Part shown: positions 32,526 to 44,170 of the stretch, piece by piece | Layout: each line of letters begins with the position of its first letter | Position numbering within the stretch: the first letter of the stretch is position 1 | Origin: Sycobia sp. Sy_11 | Taxonomy: Eukaryota; Arthropoda; Insecta; Hymenoptera; Epichrysomallidae | NCBI GenBank assembly: GCA_018907035.1 | Contig: JACCIC010000228.1 | Location: forward strand, 124,001 to 188,000 | DNA: 64,000 nt | Direction: 5' to 3' | Position numbers and translations under genes: made by a program | The notes under the pieces: generated by a model | Databases searched by the model: none | What the model saw: only the letters and a program-made list of their open reading frames with translations | What the model was told of the DNA's origin: nothing

Positions 32526-33816
32526 GGAAGAAAATTTTTGGTGACAGCGGTAGGATAAGCCGTCGAAAAAGTCTATAGTACCCTCGAGGGAAAAAGCAAC
32601 AAATCTTAGTACCTCATTGAGAACATTTGCCGCAACGTTTTAAGGATCCAGAGCTAGAAGTAGTGTTGGCCGTGGGCGAAATTCTACGATAAGTGGTATT
32701 TCCTTTTTTTTCATTAAGAGTTCGGAACGTCGATCATAGACTCTGTTTTTCATCACGATAAGATAGGTAGTCCACGTCGTAGATTACGTGTTTAGACCGC
32801 GGAGTGTTGTTTTTTTTCTCTTGCGAAAATCTATTGGAAGTGCTTGTAGTGTTTTCCATTTTATGTTAAAACTTTAAATTGAATGAATTTAAATTTAAAT
32901 TTAATTTACATTGAAATTCACAACTAAATTTCACTAAACTTCATTTTGCGGAGTGCTGATCATAGACCCTGCTTTGCTTTGCGTAGTTAGAGGATTTCAC
33001 ACTTTTTATCTAGTCTCTCTAATTTCAATATCGCGAGTATTTACATAGATAATATAGCTTCGAGGTGTATTATTTCCGCGAGTTGCGGATACAAGTTTAT
33101 CGTCATCTTACCGTGAGATAATTAATTGCAGTTTGAAAGAATGCGATAATTGATCGTTATTGCTTCGCGGAGTGTTTTTCTACGTTTTTCTAAAGATTAC
33201 AAGCTTACATAGACTATTATTTTATTTAATCTCTTTAAGTATTTCGAATTAGATCAAACAATTTGTTGGATTATAAATTGTGTTCTTTTATAAACTCCTT
33301 GTTTGTTTACGGTAAAGTATTCAGACTGAAATCGTCGATTTCATCCAGCCTCTTCGTCTTAACCGCAAATTTTACATTAAATCTTTTCGTTAAATGATAG
33401 TTTCGAATGTTTAAGTAGTGGTCCTTACCGTTAGAAGCCGATTTATTATATTATTCTATATTATTTTCGATTTATTTATTATATGAATATTATTTAAAAC
33501 ATTACATTTATTATATATTTCATTAATTACTACGCGCGATATCGTATCCAATATAGATAACCGCGAATAATATAGTATATTAGTATATTACGGTGGAATT
33601 CCGTGATTCTTAAAAACTAGAATTTAATAATATTAGAATTATAATCACCATTGATGAATAGGTTCAATAATTACATCGTAGAAATTTCACAAAGTCAGGG
33701 AGAAATCGTCATTCGTGTAATTAGTCGGCGCGACAGACTCATTACGAGCAAAATAGAGATAATCGCGCAATTATATTCATTGAATCCTCGAAAGTAGTTT
33801 AAATTTCTATTAAAGT
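32526..33816 (+). other. Leader after LTR A4, with PBS-like sequence
   Basis: GGTGACAGCGG at about 32538 resembles the PBS-like sequence after family B LTRs. About 1.3 kb of non-coding, T-rich sequence follows, with repeated GCGGAGTG and GATCATAGACTCTG/GATCATAGACCCTG motifs (32734, 32948). No gag is seen before LTR B4 begins. Confidence 0.45.
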
Positions 33817-34262
33817 TGTTACGTCCGGGTCAATTATTTAAACTTTACGCCGGCGTACTTTGGTGACATTTGTTTTTCTTTACGACTTACCTTGTTTAAT
33901 TAGCTTGGCAGCTGTGACGAGAGATTCCGAAATTTTTGAAGCCTACGATGGCTCGATCGCTAGAGCGAAGGACTAGTAACTCGGTGATCCGAGTTCCAAT
34001 CCCGGTCTCGGCCGATTGATACAGGCACCGCTGTGATTATTTATATGTGCTTTGTTTACAAACACATCGTAGACCTCCGTCGCTGATTAGCACCGATAAT
34101 TGGAAGCATAAATAAAGCGACGTTAAATTACATCAAAAAAAAAAAAAAAAGATTCCGAAAGGAACGCTGAGCTCGTTTGATCCTTGGATTTATTTGCGAT
34201 TGTTCTACCGCTCTTCTATACTTCCCACTGCTATTTCTCGAAGATGATGCAGGAAAGGAGGG

Positions 34263-34318
<56 letters not shown>

Positions 34319-34843
34319 TTTTAATAAATGAACGAACGGACACTTCTTATACTTTATACTTATAAGCACTTATTTATTCATTTAATATATATTGGCAATA
34401 ACACTGCTGCACGCCGACACTTTGGTGCAAACGCCTTTAGTTAAATTCGAATATAAATATTTATTTTCCGCGCTCACTTCTAAAGATAGAGTGTGAGTCC
34501 CGACTTCGAAACCGAACTATGTTGCGGCGATTAAAAATCGCGAGAAGGTAACAAATCTAAGACCAAAACTGGTATATATAAAAAAACGCGTGGAGACTAG
34601 TTACGTTTTTATTGTCTGGAAGCTGCCCTGGAACTGGCTGGCACGCACCCGCGGCGGATTCTAAACAGTGAGAAAGCAGTTCCCTCGAGCCGCCGCTGCG
34701 GCTACGTACAATATTCTGATTGGTTGAATGCTCGGCATAAACGCTGTTACCCAGTGCCCAGAGCAGTTCGTAGGTCGGAAGAAAATTACTGCGCGCCTGC
34801 CGTATCAGCGTCTGGCTGCGCTACCGGAGATCTTCTTATCTCG
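33817..34843 (-). mobile_element. family B LTR, copy B4, carrying a SINE
   Basis: The inverse of B1: TGTTACGTCCGGG at the low end, and the inverse of TCCGAGATAAGAAG at the high end (about 34830-34843), where an R1 LINE begins. A TA run (34266-34315) is expanded where B1 has only a short run (5361-5381). A SINE insertion at 33933-34150 adds ~228 bp. Confidence 0.75.
33933..34150 (+). mobile_element. tRNA-derived SINE with poly-A tail and target duplication
   Basis: The 5' part (about 33941-34012) resembles a tRNA: an A-box-like TGGCTCGATCGCTAGAGCG and a B-box-like GAGTTCCAATCCCGG, i.e. an internal RNA polymerase III promoter. An unrelated body follows, ending in a ~16-base A run. The 10-bp duplication GATTCCGAAA (33923-33932 and 34151-34160) flanks it exactly. 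A single G-to-C-type change in the B box may weaken transcription. Confidence 0.88.
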
Positions 34844-34845
34844 TA

Positions 34846-35600
34846 TGAATGAGAATGTCGTCAGATGCATTCGGTACGTCGAGAGTGTGAGGTACATGGA
34901 TGTGTGGATGAGTGAGCGAATGAATTTTGGTGTGCATGTGAGGGCCCTTATGGCTAGCAGCCAGAGGATCCTTATGTTGGCAAGCGCGCGAGTGTGTAGA
35001 ATAGTTTCTACGGAGGCCATGCAGGTGTTACTTGGGTGGCCCTCGTGGGACCTTGAGTGCCTGAGACGAGCGAATGCGTATAAAATTAGAAAGGGGTTGG
35101 TCATGAATGTGATGGACTTGGTATCGCCGGAAGAAGTGGATCGAATGAATGAGAACGAGTGGATGAATTTGCTGAATGAAAGAATTTATGATAGATGGCA
35201 GGTGAGATGGGATAATTCGGGGAATGGGTGGGTTCTGTATGAGTTTATGAATGATGTGCGAATGGCTTCGAGAATGAAAGGGTTTCAACCGAGTCTCACG
35301 GTCGGCTATATATTGACCGGTCATGGGACTCTGAATGCAAGTCTGTATGGAAGGAATTTGGTGCATGATGGTGAGTCTGTGTGTGGAAATGGAATGGAAG
35401 ATTGGGTGCATGTGTTGTGTAAATGTGATATGTATGCGAGTTTTCGTGATCTGAATGAGATGGGTGTGATTGAGTGAGTGGATGGGAGTGCGGATGTGAA
35501 TATGGTTTTGAGAAATAAATTTTCGTATAAAAGGTTTTGTACCAATGGGGAACGAGCGTATGCGACAAGGCAGCGAATGATCAAGCGAATGGGAGAATGA
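34846..35600 (+). pseudogene. R1-type LINE, C-terminal RT region (copy 1)
   Basis: The 3' third of an R1-clade ORF2: a post-RT domain (ASSQRILM ... AMQVLLGWPSWDLECLRR), then a C-terminal region with a GYILTGHGTLNA block and a Cys/His zinc-knuckle-like motif (VCGN...WVHVLCKC, about 35380-35425). The frame runs to a TGA at 35475-35477 and continues in the same frame to a second stop at 35598-35600. The first stop is therefore probably a nonsense mutation, since copy 2 has matching sequence at that place. It is 5' truncated exactly at LTR B4; upstream frame to 34728 is LTR, not gene. Confidence 0.85.
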
Positions 35601-36275
35601 ATGGTGCGTGATTGTGGTATGTGCATGGGTTGACTGCAGGGGGGGGTGTGGCTCGCAGCAAGTCTTGGGTCTGATGAGCCCACAGTCTGACCTGAGTCAA
35701 TAGGCCCACCCAGCCTAGGAGCCGATACACTCCGAACTGTGTAGCAGTGGCTTGCCGTTCTATATATGCACGGCGGCGGGCTGCCTCGAAACTCCCACCT
35801 GGAGCGTACATATACTATGGGGATCGGGGGGCCCCTGGAACTCGTCCCAGCCCCGATCGACTGATGTCGGACTCGTAGTAGCGGTGGTTGATAGCCCAAG
35901 TTCACGCGCGCAAGGGTCGTCGAACGACGGCGGTCGTGCCATTGCTGCTTAGTAGGTTTCGACCGAAAGGGAGCGGTGTGGCCGTTGTCCAGTAGGCGAC
36001 CGGGTGTGTGAGTTGCACTTAATCGCACTCGGGCGCTGGTCCTGCATAGCCGGTAGAGGTTTAGAAGGGCCTCGGCTCCCACGGAGAGGACTGATGGGAT
36101 GCTCGGATCCCTGAGGCAAATCCGTAGTTGGGTGTGAGGCCAACTGTCCTCACATCTAACGCGTTGATCAGGCGTATCCCGATCCCACGCCCGTGGGGCC
36201 GTGTAGGTAGACCAATTGGTAGCTACTACACGTTAAATCTACGGGTACACAATGTCCCTTTCTACCAGTCTTGTT
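35601..36275 (+). other. R1-type LINE 3' untranslated region (copy 1)
   Basis: A GC-richer region after the ORF2 end with several overlapping meaningless frames. It leads head-to-tail into the next R1 copy. The precise boundary is not visible. Confidence 0.5.
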
Positions 36276-36506
36276 CGAGCAGCCCTCGGAGACGGACGTG
36301 TTTCTTTCGAGCTCCCGCAGTTATTAGTGAATAGTGCAGTGTAGTGTAGTGAAGTGAATGTTGATAGTCTTTTTTGTGTGCGGTTCCCGTGTTCGGTGCT
36401 ACCCCCTCAAACCGTAAGTTTTTCTTATTTTTTAATTTTTTCTATTTTCACCTCCTTTATTATTTTTTCACCCCTTTTGATTTTTCTTTTTCATAGTGTG
36501 TACGTA

Positions 36507-36547
<41 letters not shown>

Positions 36548-36839
36548 TGCATTCGCCGGACCCCGAGTTACCTCGGCCCGCGGATGTGGTCCACCTCGTC
36601 CATTTCACTCACCCTCACCCACCACCCACTCACCCTCACCCGTCGGGCGAGATTTTTTTTTTGTTCTCGATCCGGTGGTAATCAGCAATTTTTATAGTAT
36701 TTTTCCACCTCCATCACCTCATATATCAATTCATTTCATACCCCTAATCCTCCCACCCTACACCCCCCGCCCACGTACACCACCACCCACCGGATCCGAG
36801 AGTACTCGGTCCGGTGAGTATACTGCACCTGCTCCTAAC
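36276..36839 (+). other. R1-type LINE 5' region (copy 2)
   Basis: C-rich leader with a TA run (36511-36543) and CACCCTCACCCACC-type repeats (36609-36640), ending at an ATG (36840). It probably represents a LINE 5' UTR, judging from what follows. Confidence 0.4.
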
Positions 36840-38515
36840 ATGCCCAGTCGGTACTACACCTTTCTCACCCCTAATGGATTCGGTGACATCGATGTCACTG
36901 TCTCCAATGCGGCGCTTGTGAGGCTGTGGTGCACTGATCATGCCTCGTCTGTCTGCGAACCGCCGAATGTATGGATCGATAGGGGGACAGGCTGGTCCCT
37001 CCCAGAGTCGTCGCACTACTGAAGGGAAGGGACAAGAACAGGACTGACCCTGGGTCCTATAGGCCTATCTGCCTGCTTAGTGGCCTGGGGAAAGTCCTGA
37101 AGCGAATGCTAGTTGAAAGATTGCTTGTGCGTATGAATGATAAGTGGAATGAATGTCAGTATGGATTTATGAATGGGAAGCGTTGTGATCATGCGTGGAT
37201 GAGATTCAGTATGCATGTGAATTCCGTCTCCACGAAGCACGCCATGGGTGTGTTTGTGGATTTCGGGGGGGGCCTTTGACAATCTTAAATCGTACATGAT
37301 ACTGGCCTCCCTGGAAAAGAGTGGATGTAGCGGGAATGAATTGAAGGTATGGATAAGTTACTTCAGCGAGCGCAGAGTATGCACGAGGAATGGTATAAAA
37401 TGGATGAATGTGGAACGAGGTTGCCCACAGGGGTCTGTAGCCGAACCCTTCGTGTGGAACCTCTGTAAGAATGATTTGCTGAATGAGCTCTGCTTTTTGG
37501 TGATTGTTGTGTGTGGTGAGACGAGAGAGCAAATGGAGAGGAGGGCCGCCGAATGTATGAGCCTTGTGTATGCGTGGGGTGAAAATGCTGGTGTGTCTGT
37601 GTCTTCTGAGAAGACGGTATGCATGTTGTTGAAAGGAACAATAAATGTGAATAGGCGTGTGAAAGTGGATCTGAATGCAAGGACTAAGTATGTGAGTTAT
37701 GTAAAGTGCGTGAAGTTTCTGGGAGTATGGTTGGAAGAGAGAATGTGCTTTGGTCTGCATGTGATTAGAATGAGAGACAAGGTTGTGCGTGTGGTGAATG
37801 ATCTGAGAAGGGTGTTGCGGAAGGACTGGGGTATGGGGAGGAAGGTTGTGAATATGTGGATGCGTCGGTTAGTGCTCTCTGGCGTCCTATACGGGGCCCC
37901 TGCATGGTCGATAGCCTTGCGGTTCTCGACCGTCAGGGAGTCTCTGTTGAGATGCCAGAGGCACCTGATGATTGCGTATTTGCGTGCATGCAGAACGGTC
38001 TCAACAGTGGCTTAGAGTGCTTAAAGAGTGTATGTCTGTACAAATGTAAGAAGAATATCGCTCTCAGTGAGAATGATTTATGTACGAATGAAAGAGTGAC
38101 TGATGTGTGGCAAAAAAGATGGATGAATGAAAGGAATGGACGAGTCACGTATGAATTTGTGAGAGATGTGCGAATGATAAATCGGATGAAAGGTTTTGAT
38201 CTCGGCCTGCGTGTCAGATACATCCTGACAGGGTACGGCACGCTGAATGCGTGGCTCTGCAGCAGGAACCTTAGGGATGACCCTGGGTGCGTGTGTGGGA
38301 ATGGGAATGACGCTTGTGTTGTATGAATGCGATATGTCTGCATGTTTTAGATACTTGAGTGAAATGGGTATGCGTGTGAATAATGACGGTAGTGTGGATG
38401 TTAGCGGTGTAATTGAGAGTCGAGAGAGGTATGCAAGTTTCTGTGGGCTTGTGAACCGAGCATATGATGTGAGAGCGAGAATGATTGCACGAATGGAGAG
38501 CATGGATAAGTGAAT
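36840..38515 (+). pseudogene. R1-type LINE, ORF1 start fused to decayed RT (copy 2)
   Basis: A short ORF1-like start (36840-37010) runs by deletion into the RT domain (from about 37006: VVALLKGRDK, YRPICLLSGLGK). A run of eight Gs at 37265-37272 shifts the frame inside motif A (VFVDFGG then AFDNLKS in the next frame); seven would keep it open. Motif B (GCPQGS) is intact. The catalytic YxDD is missing: the sequence passes from LLNEL to FLVIVVCGETREQM at about 37480-37530. The C-terminal domain continues in shifted frames (37856-38326, then 38300-38513), with ILTGYGTLNA and a Cys-rich motif as in copy 1. Inactive. Confidence 0.85.
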
Positions 38516-38950
38516 GAGCGTACAATTGTCTCGTCTGCAGGAGTATACGTCGGAACCGCTGCGAGCATAAGAACTGGATGACCATTGCATTTGAAAAGGA
38601 GGTCCCGTTCTTGACGATTGGGACAGGGAATCCTATCCATCACTTGACGCCAAAAGAGTTGATGTGGCTTGAAGGTGCATATTTGAAGTCACAAATCGAG
38701 CCCGCCTACCATGACTAGAAATGCTATCTTGGCGAGGGTCCTCCTCTCCAACAGGTCAATAGTCGAGGTTGGTCCGAGAGCGTTTAGAGGCCCGAGAGTG
38801 GAGTGCCTAAGATGCCCTGCTCACGGTAGCTCTCAACTATGCTATCCAGCTTGAAGCGCCGATGCGCCTGTGATCTCTAGGATTGACTATGTGCGCCAAA
38901 AGATGCAGGGGTAAGGAGCTTCGGGTGACCAATGACATTGTTTAGGCAAT
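38516..38950. other. LINE debris, unassigned
   Basis: Sequence between the R1 end and a second LINE. It may contain R1 3' UTR. No clear coding sequence. Confidence 0.35.
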
Positions 38951-39786
38951 TGATTTGATGGGCGACAGGGAGCCAAGGCACTCTACGGTCCAGACCACGT
39001 CAGGGAGTCATACATTTATTGCCATGCCAACTGAGGAATCAATCCCAAGCCACCTGAAACGAAATCTATTCTGCACAAGGCAGGCGGGACAGGTACGCCA
39101 TGGAAATTCCTCAGCAATGGTGACGGACGGTGCCCATGAGCCCTCAGAGCCACAATGCGTCTGTAAAAGGCGCATGGTGTCCGATCGAGGTTACGTGCGA
39201 ATCTGCCAACAAAGCACGAACCTACTATCTATTAAGGGCAGTAGTGAGTGCAGAAGAAGGTAGGCACCTCTGGAGTCACTCTGTCAAAGCACGGTCTTAC
39301 CGTCAAACGTAGCAAATACTGTAGGGGACCTCGGCCGTTTTCGAGCAAAACGATGAATTGGCCTCTCCAACAGAAGAATTCGCTGAATTCTTCAAATCCT
39401 ACTTCAAAACGGGCAAGAGGAGCGACTCAGTAACAAACTGGGTGGTGGAAATTTCCCCGAACATCAGGGGTAAACTCCTACAAAGAAAAAGTCTGTATAT
39501 ATAGTGGTTATCTTGCCACGTGCAAGATTACCTAAGAGTCACCAAATGCCATAAGTTTCAAGGCTACGGGCACGTACCCAAGGACTGCAAATCAGAACAA
39601 TGCGGCTCCCACTGCAGTCAGGGAGGGCATGGCACCAAGGAATGCAAGAATCAAGACGCGGCGCCAAAATGCGTCAATTGTAAAAAAGCGAAAAGGGCGC
39701 ATAATCATGGCTCAATGGACACTAAGTGTCCTGCATACAAGGTTGGCATGGAGAGATTAGTCATCTCCACGGATTATGGCCAGTAA
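38951..39786 (+). pseudogene. LINE ORF1 (gag-like) remnant with zinc knuckles
   Basis: Diffuse coding pieces (38955-39263, 39248-39433) lead into a clear nucleic-acid-binding end (39520-39786) with Cys/His knuckles: C-x2-F-x3-GH-x4-C, C-x2-H-x3-GH-x4-C and a third C-x2-C...H...C. In the first knuckle the second Cys reads Phe; in the second it is His. A stop near 39503 and shifts upstream show decay. It overlaps the following endonuclease ORF by about 10 bases, the usual ORF1/ORF2 layout. Confidence 0.75.
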
Positions 39787-40640
39787 TGCACGAGATAATC
39801 GAAATGGACCTGTCCTGCGCTTCGCGCAGCTAAATGCCAGAAGAGCACGCAGGGTCACTCCAGAGATAAAAGAAAAATGTGTGAAAAGAGGAGTAGACAT
39901 CCTGCTTCTCCAGGAGCGATACCAGCGCAGCGGCCGAATAGAGGGATTCGGGCTGCGCAAGCGGATGGTATATGTGGATGGGCAAATCCCCGGGACGGCT
40001 GTAGCAGTCCTCAATTCCGAGGTGACAGTACTAAAACTAACGCACTTAACAAATACACACTACGCTGTAGCGGAGGTCAGGTTGCGTTTTTTAACGATGT
40101 ATGTGATCAGTGGATACTTCCAGCTGAGTCACAGTATAGGGGTACACCTTACACACCTAAGTAAGGTGCTGCACGCACTTCGGGACAGGACGGTGCTAAT
40201 GGGTGCCGATTCCAATGCCAGATCCCCCTGTTGGGGTCTGATCGCAACGACCGCAAAGGGGAGGAATTAGAAAATTTTATAGCGCAGTGGAATCTTCGGA
40301 TTGCCAATGTGCCTGGTAGTACCGCTACCGTCTCCAACGAAGTTGGAGAGGGAAATGTGGACGTAACTCTTGTCACCACGAATCTCGAGACACTCATCAC
40401 AGGATGGGCCGTCAGGGAGCACTGGACCTCGAGTGATCACAGAACGATCACGTTCCACTTAAACGGAGCAAGCACACCCGCAAGATCGGGTGCTGCAAAT
40501 CAGGGAAACAAATTAAAGCGATACTCCACACAGAAAGCAAACTGGGATACTTTCTACGCTGTACTCCAGGATGAATGGGACCAGCTCCCTAAAGAAATGC
40601 CCGGCTCCAATATGGAGACAATCGTGAGAGACTTTCTTCT
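39776..40640 (+). pseudogene. LINE apurinic-type endonuclease domain
   Basis: ORF2's N-terminal endonuclease/exonuclease/phosphatase fold, which nicks target DNA in APE-type LINEs. Seen in order: RFAQLNARRA (39812), DILLLQERY (catalytic E, about 39895-39925), GADSNARSPCWG (40203-40235), VDVTLVT (40360) and SDHRTITFHL (40433-40462) with the catalytic His. A frameshift near 40231-40265 splits the domain. The motifs fit the R1/Jockey group of LINEs. Confidence 0.85.
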
Positions 40641-40830
40641 GGTGGAGGGAGACTCGCGTAGGGAGATCGAAAGAAATGGTCAGAGTTACATTGAAGAAGT
40701 GGAATCCTGGTGTCGCCTCAATAAAATGAGGCTGGCCTCTCAAATGTGTGGAATGTTGATTTTGAGAGGCCACCTTCACCCGAAAGCACGTCCTGACCGT
40801 CTGTCCCAAATACGAGGAAATTAGGATCAG
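40641..40830 (+). pseudogene. RT remnant joined to the endonuclease by deletion
   Basis: The frame passes from the endonuclease linker straight into the RT segment that normally follows YxDD (LLVEGDSRREIE, then WCRLNKMRLASQM), so RT fingers and most of the palm are deleted. Coding sequence fades after about 40830, with further recognisable bits to about 40990. Confidence 0.75.
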
Positions 40831-41540
40831 GTTCCAGAGAGAAAATAATACCTCTATTGAGGTCAGGGCACTATTGAACCAAATTCACTATAAAGCCTTT
40901 GAAAAACTAGCTAAAAAGCTCCTCCAGACAAGGGAGTCTCTAGAGGCAATAGTAAATTTGCTTGCAGCAGATATAATACAGGCACTTGAATAGGTAGATA
41001 GGGAACTGGCAGTTGGAACAATAGGGTATACAAAAACGAATCATATACATAAAAATAATTTTTACAATGCAAAAATCATACACTAATCTAAGTGGGCCGG
41101 CGCCATACACTGGCCCACGAAACTAAGAAACCGCAATAATCACAAAGGCAATAATCCATACACGCATACAAAATTTATTAATTTTTCCTAAATAAGTAGA
41201 CGGGCACTATACACAGGTCTATAAACTGTAAATATATAATTAGCAATAAGTAAAACCAGCCTATATACTGGTTAAACTCTAGTCTGTAAAAACACGGTGC
41301 AAAAAAAGTGGTCCGCAACACACTATAAACTGTAGGTCCACAAATGTCGCAATAATGTACAGATCTGCACCAATAAGAAAAGATCAGCAATATGGAAAAG
41401 TTTTGGAGCACCACCGGCCGATAAAGTGAAAGCTAGGTGCGGCCGGGAATCTTTAAGTGCACCCGGTAGTTACCAATGCTGGGAGTGGAAAATTGGCACT
41501 TGCTTCCTAATTAACGCAAACCGTTAGAAGTGGTTCAGAG
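40831..41540 (+). other. LINE 3' region with repeated short palindromic motifs
   Basis: Non-coding. It contains several similar ~20-bp blocks, each a small inverted pair around CTATANACTG (about 41090-41120, 41203-41222, 41256-41276, 41313-41341). Probably the 3' UTR of the decayed LINE. Confidence 0.4.
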
Positions 41541-42450
41541 ACCACCGACAGTCAAATCGATGGAACGTTCTGCTTTAATGGACCAGGGGCTTGGCTTTAC
41601 TGCCCGGCCGAGAGAAGGAACAACTCTATAAAACCCTCCTAATCCCAAATTGTATGGTAGTTGCGATGGGGATGTGTGGTTCCAGGGCAGAAGACGGGAG
41701 CCACTACAATTGGCAGTGAAATTTACACACCGTTCGTTCTTTAAAAATCTTGTCCACCGAACGGCATGCTGCAAAGTGACCTTAGTAGGGGAACGTACGA
41801 CAAAATGAACAAACAAAACATCAAGAGAAAAGTAGAAGAAGAAAAGGAGAAATATAGCGAAGCTAGGGAGACTATAAGCCCACCAGGGCTAAGACTACAC
41901 CGAGAGAACTACCCAAAAGCGAACATGGAAATAAAATGGATTGCTGCACAATGATCTGAGTAGGTGGAAGTATGAACAAAATGGAAAATAAACAAAACTA
42001 AGCAAAACCAACAGTAGTACTAAAGGACAGTACATTAGATAGCAAGAATAAGAAGAGGTGAAATGAGAATGAGAGGGAGCCTACCAAAACAAATCTGGAG
42101 AAAAAGAGAGCTAGGAAAGCCCCAATAACAACGAAAAACTGCAATATCAAACGAGGGGCCCACGGATAAAGCTAAGGTCGGAGAAGCCGCCCAGGTAACA
42201 CCTGATGTAGAGAGACCGACTGAGTCAGCTAGTGCACACACATCAATGAAGTAATGCGCGAAAGTCGAGGAGACAAATATGCAACGAGCACACGTGCACC
42301 TCCTCCGAAAAAGGATGATATAAATGCAACTCCAGAAAACAGAGACTGTGTCACGGTCCCGGGCATAGCAGCGGATCATTTTCAAATAATCAAGGCAGCA
42401 CTGCAGTAGCAAGGAAATTAAAAGGTATTCTGAAATAACACTCAATGATT
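41541..42450 (+). pseudogene. 5' region and ORF1 start of a further LINE, decayed
   Basis: A GC-richer leader (41541-41800) precedes an ATG at 41805 that opens a Lys/Glu-rich frame to 41954, typical of LINE ORF1 starts. Further ORF1-like pieces with stops follow to about 42420. It ends where the 4.5-kb array begins. Confidence 0.4.
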
Positions 42451-42454
42451 AAAT

Positions 42455-43582
42455 ATTCGCATTTAAATATAAATCAACATTAAATATAAATACAAAACCT
42501 AAACTACAAAGTATTTCAGAATACACTAGAAAGAAAACTGTTTTCATAAAAAAATTTTTCACATGCGTAACTTTTTTTCAATGTATCTATATATTTACCA
42601 CTAATTACATTAAACACTGGTGAATCGTGAACAAAGGGAGCCTATGGAAGTGCTGTACCAAATACACTGTTATATTAAATTATAAATGTTATTACTGAGA
42701 ATTAAATTGATTTAAATATAATTAAACGTTAAATATAAGTACAAAACCTAAACTACAAAGTATTTCAAAATACATTACCATTTCGATGTTTCTGTAGTTC
42801 GTTAATTTTTTTCTCTTCTATATATGTATCCAGTTTATTGAAAACTTTGCAACTTATTCTTAACGTGCACTAATAACTAAAATATTCTTTACGTTTTAAA
42901 AAAATAGTTTAAAGCACGTGCGATTAATTACTAAAAACCAACTGCCACGTGAAAATATCGCACATTTGTTACATATACCTAGCTTCCTACATTTTACAAT
43001 AGACGGTGTTCTTCGTAATTTTTATACATTTCAGTATATAATCTGATAAACGTCGATGCTTTTGTTTTTTGTTGAAAGTCTCACTTTTTTAATATTACTA
43101 CGACACTTTGGAATTATATAGTATCATGTTGACAGGACAATACATTTATAAAACTTGAATATTGGAACAATAAATGACGACTGACGCCGGTGGCAAAAAG
43201 CCCAACGAATTCGTGTAACTGATCTGCCCAGATCGTAGCATATATTCCAAGTGCCGGCGCATTTCTTCTAAGAATTATAAACAAACATTGACTGGAGTCT
43301 GTACAGGCGCTGAATTCTTATATATGACCTTGCAGCATATCACCGTCTGCAATAAAGTTCCGAATTAGGAGACTCTCTTATTTATTATACAACACTGTAT
43401 TGTAGTTTGAATATACTATCTTCAATAAAAGAACTATTAACAAAAGTAAAATAGTTAAGCGAGTTATATGTGTTTTTAGCAAATTAAGAAATTTAACACC
43501 TTTAAAATGTATCACGAATTTTATAAGAAATTTATCTAAAATGTTTTTTTCAATTCAGAAATATATGTTATAACAAAAAATA
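42455..43582. repeat. 4.5-kb array, partial edge copy 0
   Basis: Matches the unit from about 48130 to 49255 with scattered differences. It begins mid-unit at about 42455-42465 and lacks the first half of the 250-bp duplication, as expected at an array edge. It stops where a mariner is inserted. Confidence 0.85.
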
Positions 43583-43930
43583 TTAGGAGTGTGAATAAGT
43601 CTTTGCCGTTTTTTGTAAGAGATGGCGCCACCAATACTGTGCGAGTATTCAATGGTTACATATGTCATAATCAACGCTTATTCATATGTCAACAATTCCA
43701 TACTAACACATTAGTTAAAATTTTTTCGCATCATAAATTTTTGATATCGTGAAAATGTCGAAATTTGAGCCGAGTCGACGTCATTTGCGGGAAGTTTCAC
43801 TTTATTGATTCAATTTAAAGAAATCTGCTGCCGAGACGCATCGATTGCTTCAGGAGGCTTATGGAGAAGGTTGTGTCGATGATTCAAGTGTTCGCGGATG
43901 GTTTCGACGCTTCAAAAGCGGTGATTTTTG
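43583..43930 (+). pseudogene. mariner transposase, 5' fragment
   Basis: The end TTAGGAGTGTGAATAAG at 43583 lies at a TA of the array unit, as mariners require. An ATG at 43755 starts a mariner-type helix-turn-helix DNA-binding domain: a stop after about 17 codons, then SAAETHRLLQEAYGE and VRGWFRRFKSGDF in frame. The catalytic DDD domain and the 3' end are absent, because a PLE joins at 43930. Confidence 0.85.
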
Positions 43931-44170
43931 TTTCCGATTTGGTGGTGTGAATTAAAATCTAAAAACCTACCTGACCAAGTAGGCTTTCTGTACCAATTAA
44001 GTTTTACCTTATTATTACTACATCTAATTACATTAATGTCCAAAAAACTTAACTGACTATTTACTTCAACCTCCTTTGTAAATTAAATTCTGTCATGTAC
44101 AGAATTGAAAACATCCACCATTTCATCTACAAAAACTTCTGGAACAATTGTAAAGATATCATCAACATAT
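43930..44170 (-). pseudogene. Penelope-like RT segment, inverted 5' part
   Basis: On the minus strand it encodes the RT catalytic YVDD (44158-44169) and the following palm/thumb sequence to LDFNS. It is inverted relative to the rest of the same PLE, which continues on the plus strand from 44171. About 15 bases (CACCA..TCGGAAAC) are present at both ends of the inverted part. Confidence 0.85.

Noticed and set aside
33941..34012. Possible genuine tRNA gene
   Set aside because: The tRNA-like part is followed by an unrelated body, a poly-A tail and an exact target duplication, so it is a SINE.
35321..36082. 253-residue minus-strand frame
   Set aside because: It is antisense to the R1 coding end and 3' region and has no known domain; the plus strand explains the sequence.
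37206..37760. 184-residue minus-strand frame
   Set aside because: It is a shadow of the R1 reverse transcriptase on the plus strand.
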